Below are positions 1 to 11,300 of a DNA stretch of 64,000 bases, piece by piece. The notes beneath the pieces are model-generated. The model ran no database searches. It saw only the letters and a program-made list of their open reading frames with translations, and was not told the DNA's origin. Positions within the stretch are counted from its first letter, which is position 1, and each line of letters starts with the position of its first letter. The DNA is from Zoroaster sp. YZ-2022 (lineage: Eukaryota > Echinodermata > Asteroidea > Forcipulatida > Zoroasteridae): NCBI GenBank assembly GCA_029582265.1, contig CM055823.1, positions 9,398,821-9,462,820 of the forward strand, in the 5' to 3' direction. A program made the position numbers and the translations under genes.

Positions 1-55
1 TTCAAAATATCATTTTCACTAAGTGTTTTTAATGAAATATTCCCAAGATTTAACG

Positions 56-151
56 TTAACCCTAACTCTAACTCCCTAGACAACAAAGCCAGTTGGAGGA
101 TTTTGAAGGATTTTTATTGTTTTAGTACAATGCCTAGGGAGTTAGGGTTAA
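56..151. mobile_element. TTAA-flanked micro-MITE with telomere-like ends
   Basis: A 96-bp element bounded by TTAA, with ends reading TTAACCCTAACTC and GAGTTAGGGTTAA. The inside holds ggaggattttgaaggattt. A second copy, inverted inside, is at 15857-15946, and the same ends bound the larger element at 21953-22670. TTAA targets suggest piggyBac-type mobilisation. Confidence 0.7.
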
Positions 152-693
152 AGAATTACTTTAGTTTTGATGGCTGTTCGTCACTTGAGCGTTACGACAA
201 CAATACGCCAGTATCGGCACAGGTACGTCAGCGTACATACGAGAGTGATGAGTACACATAAAACCTGCTGCGTGGAATATTTTACACGTACCGCACATAC
301 GCAGCCGTTTTGTCGCTACACGCGCGTACGCTTAATGGATTTTGAAATGACGAACAACCATCGAAACTCAAGGATGTCTTCAATGTTAAATCTGGATTTT
401 CTTTCGAATAATATGACTTAGTAAAAATGATATTTTGAAATTCGAACCTTAGCAATTGTCATTATAGTTGTTCATGGAAGTTTAGTACTGAGTTTCAACC
501 TCCCCACACAGGTAAGATTTAAACAATGTCACGAAAGACGTTTTCTGTGCGGCGACTGACCTGCTGTTTGATAGGACTCCATTTCGATGGACACAGAGAC
601 GGAGTCCTTATTTGGACTATGATTCAGGTAATAGCCAAAACCGTTAGTGGGTTAGGTTTAATGTTATCATTGCAATTTACATTTATCATACAG
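152..693 (+). other. POFUT1 intron, nothing recognised
   Basis: No exon with a POFUT1 match was found here, although residues before GNPF should be encoded upstream. The stretch is moderately CpG-containing near 180-330, with no repeat partner in the window. Confidence 0.4.
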
Positions 694-826
694 GTAATCC
701 ATTTGAACCTTTCTGGAATCATTTCAACATTGACTTTGATGAATGCATCAAGTACCAGCTCCACAACTTTGCCGATATAACTGATGAAAGTTCTCTGAAA
801 AAAACGAAACAAATGTGGGATGTAAA
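694..826 (+). CDS. POFUT1: POFUT1 exon a (first visible)
   Basis: The acceptor is catacag at 687-693 and the donor is aaa|gtaagg. The exon completes a split glycine codon (phase 1), encodes NPFEPFWNHFNIDFDE and ends in phase 2. The match to the POFUT1 segment just before the HPVLAL motif is clear. Confidence 0.88.
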
Positions 827-1823
827 GTAAGGCCAAAAATAAACTAATATTTAAGGTTGTGATTAGAGCTAAGCTTAAAAAATAAGGCCATTCTACCATT
901 TTTATTTATTTTATATAATTATAGATTATTATTTATTTGTAACTTACATAAAGGTTTTAGAAATGTATTGCCATTGCAATGTTCTGTTTTATTTGGAATA
1001 TCAAAGTGTCCAAATGAATTAATGACGAGACCCACTGTACTTCACTACTGAGAAACCATGCTTTTCACTATTTGTTTTGAGAAATATGTAATTCAAAGTT
1101 ATTTTGTATTCCTTTGCTCTTGAAAGTAACATAGCAATGTTCTAAATAAAGATAACATTGCTAAAAAGTGCCAGTAATATGACTTATGTGAGCTTTATTT
1201 TTTAAAACCCTCTTACAGTCAGTGCAATTTTTGAAACAACCCATTCAGGCCACTCCAAGCCATTAGCTGTTGCCAGTGGCCTCCTATGGTTACCCTTCTG
1301 TGCACTGTCACACCACTAAGATTGCAGGGTAAAGTGGTCTCCCATCGATACATTGCAGGCCATACTAATATGTTCAAACATTTACAGTGGCCTTGGGTGG
1401 CACACAGTTGATTTTGTAAGATTACTTGGAAAGGACAGCAGGCTTATATGTATGTACTGAAGGTTGCTTAAGAACAGAATTTAGTGGTTGGGAGTGGCCT
1501 CCATGTGTAGGAGGATTTTAAAAGAAGCATGTTGTTGTAATCAAACATATTTTTACCCTTTTATTTAGATTCCCATCCCAGGATCACCCAGTTTTAGCCT
1601 TACGTGGGTCACCTGGTAGCTATCCTATGATGGCAGGCAACCGAGCCCTCCAGAAGTACTTCAAATGGAGTCCAAAGTTTTTTGCAGATGCAGGCAAATA
1701 CATCAAAGAAACTTTCAAAGACGAGGGCTTTGTTGGTATTCATCTTCGCAATGGCATTGACTGGGTATGCACAGCTACATTACATGTAGCTTTATTTATT
1801 TCTGATTAATCCTGGGTGACCAG

Positions 1824-1855
<32 letters not shown>

Positions 1856-4800
1856 CATAATAATAATAATAATAATCATAATAATAATCATAATCATAAT
1901 AATCATAATAATAATCATAATCATAATAATAATAATAATAATAATAATAATGTGGACTTATATAGCGCACGTATCCACCAAACTGGTGCTCAAGGACACA
2001 TTATATTATTACCCCTGCTCATCAGGCTCATAAATCATTCCTGAAACCATCTCAGCTCCCTGGGGAGTATACAGCTCAATTGCTGCCATTACTGCGCATA
2101 TAGGGCTAATCAAACACAACAACCAACTCTGCCCTCACAGGTACCCATTTACCCCCTGGGTGGAGAGAAGCAATTATGGTAAAGTGTCTTGCTCAAGGAC
2201 ACAAGCACCATGGTCGCGGGTGGGATTCGAACCCACATTCTGACGACTCGACCATCAGAACACAAATCCGATGCACTAAACCGCTCGACCGTGGCACTCC
2301 ATGATCAGTTATTATCACTCTTCTCCCTCAGGGTTTAGCCCGAAGATCTGACGTCACGCTTTGAGGCTTGTGAAAGGCGCCAGCTACTGGCCTCTAAGGT
2401 TGGGGGAGATTCAACTTTGACCTTGGTTGGTAGCTAGCTCACGAGCCGAGAAGCATGACATCAGATCTTCGACACAACGTATCCAATGAAATCCTTGAAT
2501 GGTACACCCAGAGCATGTCTTTATCCATGATAGGGTAAAGACAGGGGCCCAGCTTTGAGTTGTTAGAGACCACTAGGTGAACCAGAATCAACCCTACTCT
2601 TGCATGATAAGTATTCTGAGTTATTTTACATGCTCTGTACCCAGTACACAGGACCTATGGCTTAACCCTCCTACAATCAGTGCAATTTTTGAAACAACCC
2701 ATTCAGGCCACTCCAAGCCATTAGCTGTTGCCAGTGGCCTCCTATGGTTACCCTTCTGTGCACTGTCACACCACTGAGATTGCAGGGTAAGGTGGTCTCC
2801 CATCGATACATTGCAGGCCATACTAATATGTTCAAACATTTACAATGGCCTTGGGTAGCACACAGTTGGTTTTGTAAGATTACTTAGAAAGGACAGAAGG
2901 CTTGTAAGTACTAAAGGTTGGTGAAAAACATATTGAAATTTAGTGGATCGGAGTGGCCTCCATATGTAGTAGGTACATGTGTAGATACACTGTACATGTA
3001 TTCCACACAGGCCTATCTGACAGCAGATTTGTGTATGCATTCATGTACACTCAGTCGGAGGATGCTAGTTACAATACCTGAGCCAGCCTGAATGGTTTCC
3101 CATCCAAATACTAACTGAGGTTTGTGATATCTCAACTGAAATTTTTCTGGATTTTAGAATTTTTTGGGGATTTCATGATTCAGTTTATTTATTGTATCAG
3201 TTTTAGTATCAGTTTATTTGTTGTGTCTAAAAATTAGTTACGCCTAGAATCTTCCGGGGATGTAGAGGACTTCGGAAACTTCTTTACTCCCCTGTGAAGG
3301 AGAAACTGTTGAGACAACACATGTACCCTGAGAGACACAGTCATATAAAAAGAACCTCATGAGTTCCATTTCCTTCAAAAGTGACTCCCTTGACTTCAAG
3401 TTTCTCCAAAAATGCTCACCCTGTTTTGACGCCAGCCTACAGGCCTGAATAAAGACTTTATTATTTTTTTTTCCCCATTGTCATTTTCTTGCAGGAGAGA
3501 ACATGTGAGCATAGTAAGGGTATGAAAAGGTTTATGGCGTCACCTCAGTGCTTGGATAAAACACCTGAAGCAGTATTGACAAAGGTATACACATAAATCT
3601 CTAACCCCTCGACATTTTCACGAGAAACCCTCCTGAATCCACCAAAATCAATTAACATGCACTAAAAAGTCAACCAGTTGTTGGACTTTGGTGGAATTGG
3701 TACAATGGCAAATCCAAAGTTTTCATGGCTTGGTTATACAAAGCAAGGGTTTGTCCAGATTTTTCCAGATTTTTCCGGATTTTCGGATTTTCAGATATTT
3801 ACAAATCGCAATGTTGTGATCCTCCGGATTTTAAAGATTTAAGCAATAAAGGAAAGCAAAGCAAATGCTCAGAACTACAGATTTCACCCCAGCGCTGTTC
3901 ACAACAGCGGCCCCAATACCCCTAGCAAAACGTAGATTTACGTAGATTTTTCAAAACTGCACAATCACACCCCTGACAAAGTCCTGATCAGTCCCACAAA
4001 AGCAGCAGCTGGAGTTTGATGGATTTGGTACAAACGGCATCATGATCAATTCGATATACACTATCGATATACACTATACACAGTACAAAATCAAGCAAAA
4101 TCATCAGGGGTGGATTTTGATGGACTTCCTCAGTGCCCATGCAGTTACTGATTTATTTATTTAAATTTCTGTTTTAAAATTTTAACCGACAATTATGTGC
4201 ATAAATTATGATCAATTATGATCAACAGGGCATGGAATCGGAGTGCTAGTTTGAGATTAACTCAGTGACTGAAAATAATACCCCACATGGTAAGGTCATA
4301 TTACCCTTGCTGCTGCATAAATGAGCCAGTAATTTTAAGTCACTGTGTTCATCTTAAACTAGGACACCGATTCCATGCCCTGTTGAAAGTCTGCTCTGAT
4401 TGTGACGGTACTGCCCCTTTAAAGGGATTGTACACCATTGGTGAAATGTCTGTAAATGCATCTGTATTTTATAAGAAGCAAGCGATGTACAGCAACCACT
4501 TGTGAAAATTTCAGTTTATTTAACCGTCCTTCTACTACAAGGGTCAAAATCAGTCAAAATGTTGATACACTTGCCAAGGTATATCTAGTGCACTTAAAAG
4601 TCAAACACTGTCAAACCTTACGTGTAGTAAGTACATTTACATGTCAAAATGGGTCGACTGGTAAAAGTATTGTCTGGTATTGTTGAGGGTGGTCAAAATG
4701 ACAGTAAAAACCAGTCAAAAAATGCCCCTGTGTGCACATTTGGTCAACAGTCAAAACAGGCAGTTGACTGGTTTTGACCTCTGTAGCAACTTCCCACTAA

Positions 4801-7800
4801 AGTGCAGCTACAGTAGGAGGGTTAAAGGAAGAGAAGAGTTAAAATATACTGAGACGTAATAGAAACTTACCACTTTTTCGACCTTAAATTATCAGTAATC
4901 ACAATGCACAAATGTAATATGTGCACTTATATTGGCAAGTCAGTGTACCCCCTACAGACAAATCGGTCACACATGGTCATGTGACCTTTGAGTCGTTCTC
5001 TTCATGGCCCAGGTGTGTAACACCTGGTTTGACCATCAGCGATTGCTCAAGGGGTATGTGATGATTTTAATTAGCAGCTCGTGATGTCTTATTTTGAACC
5101 ATTACAATTTTATGCTATTCCAAACCAAGTGGTAAGTTTCTATTGCGTCTCAGTATACATTAAGATTTGTTTGATTTATTCCAATGTGGAAAATGGATCA
5201 TGGCTGTAATCTGTTTCAGATTTGTAAAACATTTCACATTTTCTAAACATGACAGCGCGTGAATAATTCCTCAGGTTTGGTAACATCACCAACTTCAGAT
5301 TAGTGACATTACTTTATTATAATCTGTAAGTACTGAAGGAGTGCTTCCCTTGGGGCTAATAACCCAGGTCTTTGAACTAAATGTTGAACCTTATCCATGT
5401 TTACATTTCAGACATTTTAACCAGTTCGCATCGGGAATAAAAAAGTTTTTCCGAACCCCCGTGGCGGGTTTATTTTCACCGCACAAACACGAACAGTGGT
5501 GCTCACCAGAGCGTGACCGGGAAGACCGCGTCTTCCACTGTATGCTTATGGTTCGTTGCCACGTCGACCGGGAATCTATACAAAATTCCCGAGAATCCTG
5601 TGGCGTGTTTAGACGCTCTCCGATCCGCTGTCCAAAAAAAAATGTGCGTGTATACACGGCCTCCGACGCAAACTGGTTAACATCTGAAATCTAATCCAGT
5701 CTTAAATGTTATATCTATTGTTCCATCTTCATTGGAGCCCTTTAAGATTTGTAAACCATCATCAAACATATTGAGACTAATGAGACATTTTGTGAACATG
5801 TTGGGAAATGTATCAATTTGATGAACAATTTGAATTTTTTTTTTAATTTGGGAAAATTTGATGCTACCTGGAAACACAGCTTTTTTATATTCTATGTTTG
5901 TACAGGATATGTGCCTACCAAGTCTACCTCACCTGTTACAGCTCACATCAGATGTATTCAATCATGTTAACGCTAAACATCTATTCATAGCAACCGATAA
6001 AAACCCTTATACAGAGGAACTCAGAAATCTCCTACAGCCTCGAGGGGTAAGCAAACTTGGGACTATGGGTTCATGCTCTATGATTAAAACAATGTTCTTT
6101 TAACCCTCCTACTATCAGTGCAAATTTATGAACAAACCATAGAGGCCACTCTAAAGCAATTGCTATGGAAGGAAGTGGCTCCTAATGGCTATACTGCATA
6201 GTGACATAATATCTCATATGTCTGTTGGTTTTAGTGGTTTGTGATTGATGTATTGCAGGGGCATACTATTATGTTCCAGTCTCAGTGGCTGGTGGTGGCT
6301 TACTCTTGAGAGTCTGTGTTTACAAAATAACTGCTGATAATCCCAATGGCCTCGGAGTTTTACATACAAGATTACTTAAAAGGGTTAGTGTGGCTTGCAT
6401 GCACAAATGATATGTGTACAACATATTGGACATTTAGTGGTTGGTAGTGGCCTCCATGTGTAGCAGGGTTAATGGGAAGGTGGTTGTTGTTGCTGCTGCT
6501 GCTGCTGCTGCGATGACACATCCTCCAGCCAGGAAGTGTAGGTAAGAAAATAATGTTCAGTTAATGCACTGCGGGTGTGTGTGCGTAGATGACTATGAGA
6601 CCAATGTTAGCTTCTTCTTCTTCTTGGCGAGTCCAGTCATCACAAATTCACAGATAGTCAATGTTAGCTTAGCAGACTCGACCGCAGGTCTCGCCTGTGA
6701 AGTGCCCATGAGGACGCCGCAGTTGAATACCAACACAAACGGCGCATTTCCATCTTGAATGATCAGTGACAGCCATCTTCCTTGAGTTGGTGTCGATGGT
6801 GCAGTGCTGCAGTGAACGCTTATATCGTAATGTTACATGTAGGTTCAGCATAGAGTTAGAGAGCTGGGTGGGCTAATACATAACCTCTGTATTCTGGCGG
6901 TTAATAGTAAATCCGAAGCAACCAATAGCTGTGGGGAACATGTCAGTAAGTGCCTACTACATGTAGTACTAATTGAGAGATATTTGAGCCATCTGATACT
7001 CCGTGTATCCACGGCTGTGATCTGTTAAGGCATCCTGGAATTATATCAGTCATATTGTGATTGTGATTGAGGTGAGCGCCTAACAAGCGACACTCCCAAA
7101 TCTCTCTTAATTTTGTATCAACTTTTCCAGTTTATTGCTGCATTCATGTCTTCGTTTTTATACCAGTGGATTTGTAATACTAGGATAAGCGCCTTAAGCA
7201 CTTTTTGGTGGATATGTGCGCATTATAAATCTTCTGTATTATTATTATTATTATTATACTACTCAAAACAATTTAGGGAACACCGGATTTTTAACATAAA
7301 TAGGTTTGAAATGTTCCATGAACCGGGATTTTCATTTGCAACCCCCTCTCTCTTTCAGTAGTCATGTCATGAAATGTGTAATCACTACATGCATCCTTTA
7401 TCATCTGTTTCATTGTGCAGTTGTTTCTCATCAATTCTGTGAAACATTGTGTTTATCTGAAATAAATGATCTTGCTTTAACTGAGATTATTCCGGTGTTC
7501 CCTAAATTGTTTTGAGTAGTATATTATTATTAATCATGGGTTATCTTTATGGCATGTTGCATTATATCTGCCAACCAGTTCACTGGGCGCCACTATAACT
7601 ATAGTTTTACCAATATTCTGCATCAAGCCTTCATTTTCTACACAGTCCAATGCTGTGCACTCTTGTTGTGACAATGCCAGCATACCTTGTATTGAAGAGT
7701 ACGTGTGATGTGGGCATGCAATGTGGTACCACCGTAGTAATGACAGAAAGCAGTGATCGGTGGATAAGTATAAGCAACAGGCCTGTGGATTTCTCAGGAT

Positions 7801-10231
7801 TTTTGCTCATAATTTTCTTGAAAGAAGAGAAGTAGCCACCAAAGAAAGAAAGAAATAGCTTGTATTGTGTCTAAACCTCTTGTTTCTTGTTTGTGGGGAT
7901 GTGGAGAGTCTGTAAATCCTCCAAAATTAAACATCCAGGAGGTTCAGGGGGCTTTGTCCTCTAGAGCAAAGAGGGACCCAGGCCCACTACCCATTTTTCA
8001 GGATTTTTTACTTTTGTCACATCAAACCTCTGTGTACATCATCACTGCACACTTTGGCCGAGTCAAGCATTATTAATAGATTGAGACAAGTGCACAAGGC
8101 CATGTTTGACAATTCACAAGACACTGCATCATACTGCCATTGTTGACCATTCACTGCCATTGTTGATTATTCACGAGACACTGCGTCATACTGCCATTGT
8201 TGACCATTCACTGCCATTGTTGATTATTCACGAGACACTGCGTCATACTGCCATTGTTGACCATTCACTGCCATTGTTGATTATTCACGAGACACTGCGT
8301 CATACTGCCATTGTTGACCATTCACTGCCATTGTTGATTATTCACGAGACACTGTGTCATACTGCCATTGTTGATTATTCACCAGACACTGCGTCATACT
8401 GCCATTGTTGACCATTCACTGCCATTGTTGATTATTCACGAGACACTGTGTCATACTGCCATTGTTGACCATTCACCAGACACTGCGTCATACTGCCATT
8501 GCTGACCATTCACGAGACACTGTCATACTGCCATTGTTGACCATTCATGAGACACAGCGTCATACTGTCATTGTTGACCATTCACGAGACACTGCATCAT
8601 ACTGTCATTGTTGACCATTCACCAGACACTGCATCATACTGCCTGCCATTGTTGACCGAAGTAAAATTGGGATAGCAAATACAACATGTATACAGTGACG
8701 AAGTGTTCTGTTTTCAAAGTACCATGAGCAGACCATACGTGACCTGCTCTGGCAAAACCCGAAACATCTCGGCATATACCATAATGTGTAACAAGCCATG
8801 AAAAGGTCAAAAACTGACCCCAGGGACCAGTTCGAGGAACCAGTTCTCATGTCACCATATAGAGCATTTTCTCTAGATTTTGATGGGAAAAAAATTCCAG
8901 AAACTTTGTTGGGAACATTGTTAATTTTCACGATAAATTTGGGAGGTCACTTTTGAAAAGTGGGTCCAAGTTTAGGATTTTGCCAGAGCCAGTCACATAT
9001 GACAATATTATAAATGTGGAATGCTGTGTGGTCTTGATCTGGTCACACCAGGGTTAAGCAGTTTCCCCTAGTATCAAGCATGTCTATGCCATTGGTAAAA
9101 TTTTGTCCTTCACCTGCTTTCAAGTGTCTGTGGAGAAAATCGAAAGACTGCTTGGTCAGGACTCAAAGTCACAACCATTTGCCAGCTAGTGTACTGTCCC
9201 GAGTGTTAGCCAGCAATGCCTTTGGGTGTCTTATGAATGCCCTGTTTGCTTAATGCACACCCTGTTTTATTTGTAATACACATACAGAAGTATTGTAAGT
9301 TATTTATATTTAGACACCCTGTTTTTCAAAGAATAACCAATTTAGACACCGTATTTCCAAATCCTGGATAATTATACATTGTACTCTGCCTCTGGGCCAC
9401 CAAGCTTAACCAGTGTTGACATGTCAACGATGCAAGGTGCCCAACAAATGAGATTCTTTATTTCATCATTTTCAAAATGTTTTTAAGAGTTCACTTTTTT
9501 TTAGACTCGATTGTAAGCTTGACTGAGTCAGCAACTACATTGATAACAGTCATAAACCATCACACACCTTGTGATTTGTCTGTATCCCGACTAAAAATCA
9601 TTTGGATCGTAGTTGGATTTTATAGTTGTACAGTGATTTTGTAATAATACTAAACAATTCTTATATGTAGCGCATATCCCCATAAGGTTCCCATGCACTT
9701 TGTTACCCCAGCTCATCAGGCTCATAAATCATTCCTGAAACCATCTCAGCTCCCTGGGGACTATACAGCTCAATTGCTGCCATTTTGGTGCATTACAGGG
9801 CTTATTTAACACCAGAACCAACTCTGCCCTCACAGGTACCCATTTTACTCCTGGGTGGAGAGAAGCAATAATTGTAAAGTGTCGTACTCAAGGACATACA
9901 TGTAAGCACCACTGTCGCGGTCAGGATTCGAATCCACATTCTGGTGATTTATCCATCATAATACATGTATGATGTACATGTATGACGTCCGACGTACTAA
10001 ACCGCTTGACCATGGCACGCCATAATGTGAACAAGCATAAATCTCATTTTTTACTTGCAGGTAACGGTTCATTATCTGAATCCTGACCTTGTCGAGATGG
10101 ACCTGATGATTCTTGGCCAAGCGGATTATTTCATTGGCAATTGTGTCTCCTCATTCACCTCTTTTGTGAAACGAGAGCGAGATGCTAATGGGAAGCCGTC
10201 CACATTCTGGGGTCAAGATTTAAAGTTCTGA
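694..10231 (+). CDS. POFUT1: GDP-fucose protein O-fucosyltransferase 1 (3' portion, five exons)
   Basis: This is an ER-luminal GT65 enzyme that transfers fucose from GDP-fucose to Ser/Thr of folded EGF-like repeats, as in Notch. Visible exons are 694-826, 1569-1764, 3495-3584, 5906-6046 and 10061-10231. All junctions have GT-AG borders and keep one frame. Family landmarks in order are GNPFEPFWNHF, HPVLAL, GFVGIHLRNGIDW (containing the conserved active-site Arg), RFMASPQC, LFIATDKNPYTEEL and GQADYFIGNCVSSFTSFVKRERD. The visible part is about 210 codons; the family is near 390 aa, so the signal peptide and first GT-B half must lie upstream of base 1. The first visible exon begins in phase 1. 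The C-terminus is DLKF, not an evident KDEL-type signal. The introns carry many MITEs and SINEs. The family assignment is very secure; the exon edges are inferred from splice signals and homology. Confidence 0.95.
1201..1521. mobile_element. MITE family F1 copy (TTAA/CCCTCYTAC ends)
   Basis: The ends are TTTAAAACCCTCTTACA and TGTAGGAGGATTTTAAA. The internal sequence (caggccactccaagccatta, tggcctccatgtgtaggag) recurs at 2662-2975, 6100-6472 and 51704-52206. It lies in a POFUT1 intron. Confidence 0.75.
1569..1764 (+). CDS. POFUT1: POFUT1 exon b
   Basis: The exon encodes 65 residues after completing a split Lys codon. It contains DHPVLALRGSPGSYPMMAG and FVGIHLRNGIDW, the segment with the catalytic arginine. 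The donor is tgg|gtatgc, phase 0. Confidence 0.95.
1824..2300 (-). mobile_element. tRNA-derived SINE family A, copy 1, with AAT-rich tail
   Basis: Read on the - strand, it has a tRNA-like head with a box B GGTTCGAATCC, then a central part (cctcgagcaagacac type), then GCGCTATATAAGTCCACATT and a TTA tract. On + the tail is the imperfect AAT/ATC tract 1824-1951. Five copies of the family occur in this window. Confidence 0.8.
2341..2471. repeat. Short foldback repeat
   Basis: cgaagatctgacgtca near 2341 is mirrored by tgacatcagatcttcg ending at 2471, giving inverted arms about 110 bp apart. It is a probable small MITE; no second copy was seen. Confidence 0.5.
2662..2975. mobile_element. MITE family F1 copy
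   Basis: It starts with TTAACCCTCCTACAATC and ends in gcctccatatgtagtagg, without a right TTAA. It is very similar to the copy at 1201-1521 (POFUT1 intron). Confidence 0.75.
2976..3494 (+). other. POFUT1 intron, nothing recognised
   Basis: No coding or repeat signal was identified apart from the polypyrimidine tract and acceptor that precede the exon at 3495. Confidence 0.4.
3495..3584 (+). CDS. POFUT1: POFUT1 exon c
   Basis: A 90-nt, phase 0-0 exon after ttcttgcag. It encodes ERTCEHSKGMKRFMASPQC and the following residues. The MASPQC cysteine motif is characteristic of POFUT1. The donor is aag|gtatac. Confidence 0.93.
3585..4220 (+). other. POFUT1 intron, nothing recognised
   Basis: Unique-looking sequence with a few short direct repeats (tttttccagattt/ttttccggatttt near 3755). 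No element ends were found. Confidence 0.35.
4221..4422. mobile_element. MITE family F3 copy 1 (GGGCATGGAATCGG ends)
   Basis: The inverted ends are atcaacagggcatggaatcg and cgattccatgccctgttga, with gtgctagttt/aaactaggac next to them. The right side continues to cccctttaa. Related copies are at 30828-31217, 33858-34012 and a half copy at 61519-61620. Confidence 0.75.
4520..4825. mobile_element. MITE family F2 copy 1 (TTAA-flanked)
   Basis: Bounded by TTAA. It starts TTAACCGTCCTTCTACTAC and ends GTAGGAGGGTTAA. The interior has repeated ggtcaaaatcagtcaaaat blocks. A second full copy is at 27895-28208. Confidence 0.75.
4847..5155. mobile_element. TA-flanked MITE, 29-bp TIRs
   Basis: The terminal inverted repeats are TACTGAGACGTAATAGAAAC and GTTTCTATTGCGTCTCAGTA (29 bp with one mismatch), flanked by TA. 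This resembles a Tc1/mariner non-autonomous element. Only one copy is seen here. Confidence 0.7.
5405..5690. mobile_element. 286-bp foldback MITE in POFUT1 intron
   Basis: The ends atttcagacattttaaccag and ctggttaacatctgaaat are inverted repeats. The interior is CpG-rich and itself partly palindromic (gaccgggaagaccgcgtc). Internal open frames are chance. Confidence 0.65.
5906..6046 (+). CDS. POFUT1: POFUT1 exon d
   Basis: A 141-nt, phase 0-0 exon after gtttgtacag. It encodes DMCLPSLPHLLQLTSDVF and KHLFIATDKNPYTEEL, the Rossmann-like strand with the ATD motif that helps bind GDP-fucose. The donor is ggg|gtaagc. Confidence 0.94.
6100..6472. mobile_element. MITE family F1 copy with both TTAA ends
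   Basis: TTAACCCTCCTACTATCAGT at the left and GTGTAGCAGGGTTAA at the right give the clearest definition of family F1. The interior matches the 51704-52206 copy best (ggtggcttact, catgtgtagc). Confidence 0.82.
6473..7258 (+). other. POFUT1 intron; CTG microsatellite
   Basis: A short (CTG)7 run is at 6492-6511. The rest, including the 6664-6850 segment, shows no gene or element that I can recognise. Confidence 0.4.
7259..7519. mobile_element. Mariner-like MITE, about 30-bp TIRs, TA duplication
   Basis: The ends CTACTCAAAACAATTTAGGG and CCCTAAATTGTTTTGAGTAG are near-perfect inverted repeats flanked by TA, continuing through AACACCGG/CCGGTGTT. A truncated inverted copy lies at 16012-16180 in the CSRP intron. 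Confidence 0.82.
7520..8103 (+). other. POFUT1 intron, nothing recognised
   Basis: No exon, TIR or tandem array was found in this stretch. Confidence 0.35.
8104..8650. repeat. Minisatellite, about 57-bp and 37-bp units
   Basis: About a dozen tandem copies of catactgccattgttgacca plus cactgccattgttgattatt and cacgagacactgcgt. The full 57-bp unit repeats in the first half and 37-bp half units in the second. Open frames here reflect the repeat, not coding. Confidence 0.92.
8651..9654 (+). other. POFUT1 intron, nothing recognised
   Basis: About 1 kb of intron without recognisable repeats or coding signal. Confidence 0.35.
9655..10020 (-). mobile_element. SINE family A, copy 2
   Basis: Same family as 1824-2300, orientation -. 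The box B complement is ggattcgaatcc near 9924. It is more diverged, with inserted tacatgtat blocks. It ends 40 bp before the last POFUT1 exon. Confidence 0.75.
10061..10231 (+). CDS. POFUT1: POFUT1 last coding exon
   Basis: The acceptor is ttacttgcag. The exon encodes VTVHYLNPDLVEMDLMILG, then GQADYFIGNCVSSFTSFVKR, and stops at TGA 10229-10231. A SINE copy ends only 40 bp before it. The C-terminal residues are GQDLKF. Confidence 0.95.
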   Translation, partial: VTVHYLNPDLVEMDLMILGQADYFIGNCVSSFTSFVKRERDANGKPSTFWGQDLKF

Positions 10232-10856
10232 ACCTCTGTCTGTTGGAAATGTATGCAGTAAGGTGTCAAGTAGAGTTATTTAACCTAATAATATGGGTGC
10301 ATAAAACCTTGGAGGAACTACTAGCTGACGTTTAAAATCTGGGAGGATCAAGGTAGGCTTTACAACTTTATCCCGACGAGGAGGTCTCTGTCTTACTCTT
10401 ATTGTTTCTTACCAGAGACAAATCATTCCCATTATTCAGTATTTATTTGTTTCAGGTGCTTTTCATTGAGATGTGTGTTTTTTACCAACATTTGTTTTTT
10501 TTAATTGGTAAACATCTTTTTCTCCTTGTAGAAAGGAACTTAACTAATTAAAAAAAATTATCATGCTGTGTCATAAATTAATTTATTCACTTCATTAGTC
10601 CTGTGTGCTCATGTCAATTATTTTTCAGATTTAAACAAAATAAGGATTTACAGGGAATATGTATAGATCTGTAACTGTCTGGAAATCACATTAATTGTCC
10701 AGTTTATTTGCATCCATCCATATGAAACTAAATTGCATGTAAATGGTGGTGGTCTGACTGGAAGAAAGGTGTTTTAAGTTTACTTTTATCAGACGTCTAT
10801 TACCTACATAAAGCGTGCCTGCCTGTTATAACCCAGTCCACAGCATTGTACACCAA
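10232..10856 (+). other. Probable POFUT1 3' UTR and flank
   Basis: AT-rich sequence after the stop codon. I see no convincing AATAAA close by, so the transcript end is undetermined. Confidence 0.3.
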
Positions 10857-11300
10857 TTGTGACCCGCTCTGTGAAAATAAGTCACAAGTCGCAAATTTGA
10901 CAAATATACATTTCTATGTAGCTGGAAAGAGTACATCATCGGCTTTAATTTGGTATATGTTAGAGGTGTGTGGCATATTGCATTATGGAGATGTGGCATT
11001 TGTAATAATCAATAATGTGCATAATTACAATGTAACACAATTTATTGTTAGGAAAACAAGCATTCAAATGAAAACAAATGACATATTTGAAACAGAGTAC
11101 TCACAAAAATCATTGATTTTAATATTTTATTGATTGAAATTGACGTTTATGTAAAAATATTAAGAAAATTTAGATCCTAATGATGTCAAAATACATAACC
11201 AAAAATCAGATGTTAAAAAAAAAACACCCGCTCAACATTTCATCACCCATTAAAAACGCATGGTGCGACATGTGACTCATTTTCACAGAGCGGATCACAA
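10857..11300. mobile_element. 444-bp MITE with GTGACCCGCTCTGTG ends
   Basis: TTGTGACCCGCTCTGTGAAA on the left and TTTCACAGAGCGGATCACAA on the right are inverted, extended by agtcacaagtcgca/gtgcgacatgtgact. The interior is AT-rich; the internal 95-codon open frame is not supported as a gene. Confidence 0.8.

Noticed and set aside
526..780. POFUT1 exon upstream of 694
   Set aside because: The frame at 526-650 has no POFUT1 match and stops in the fitting phase; the true preceding exon was not found.
2200..2300. tRNA gene (box B GGTTCGAATCC)
   Set aside because: The sequence recurs in five diverged SINE copies, and no complete cloverleaf with a matched acceptor stem could be formed.
8106..8411. 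101-residue repetitive open frame
   Set aside because: It is the minisatellite read in one frame; the unit lengths 57 and 37 do not keep a frame through the array.
8104..8650. CRISPR-like array
   Set aside because: It is a contiguous minisatellite without unique spacers, in an animal intron.
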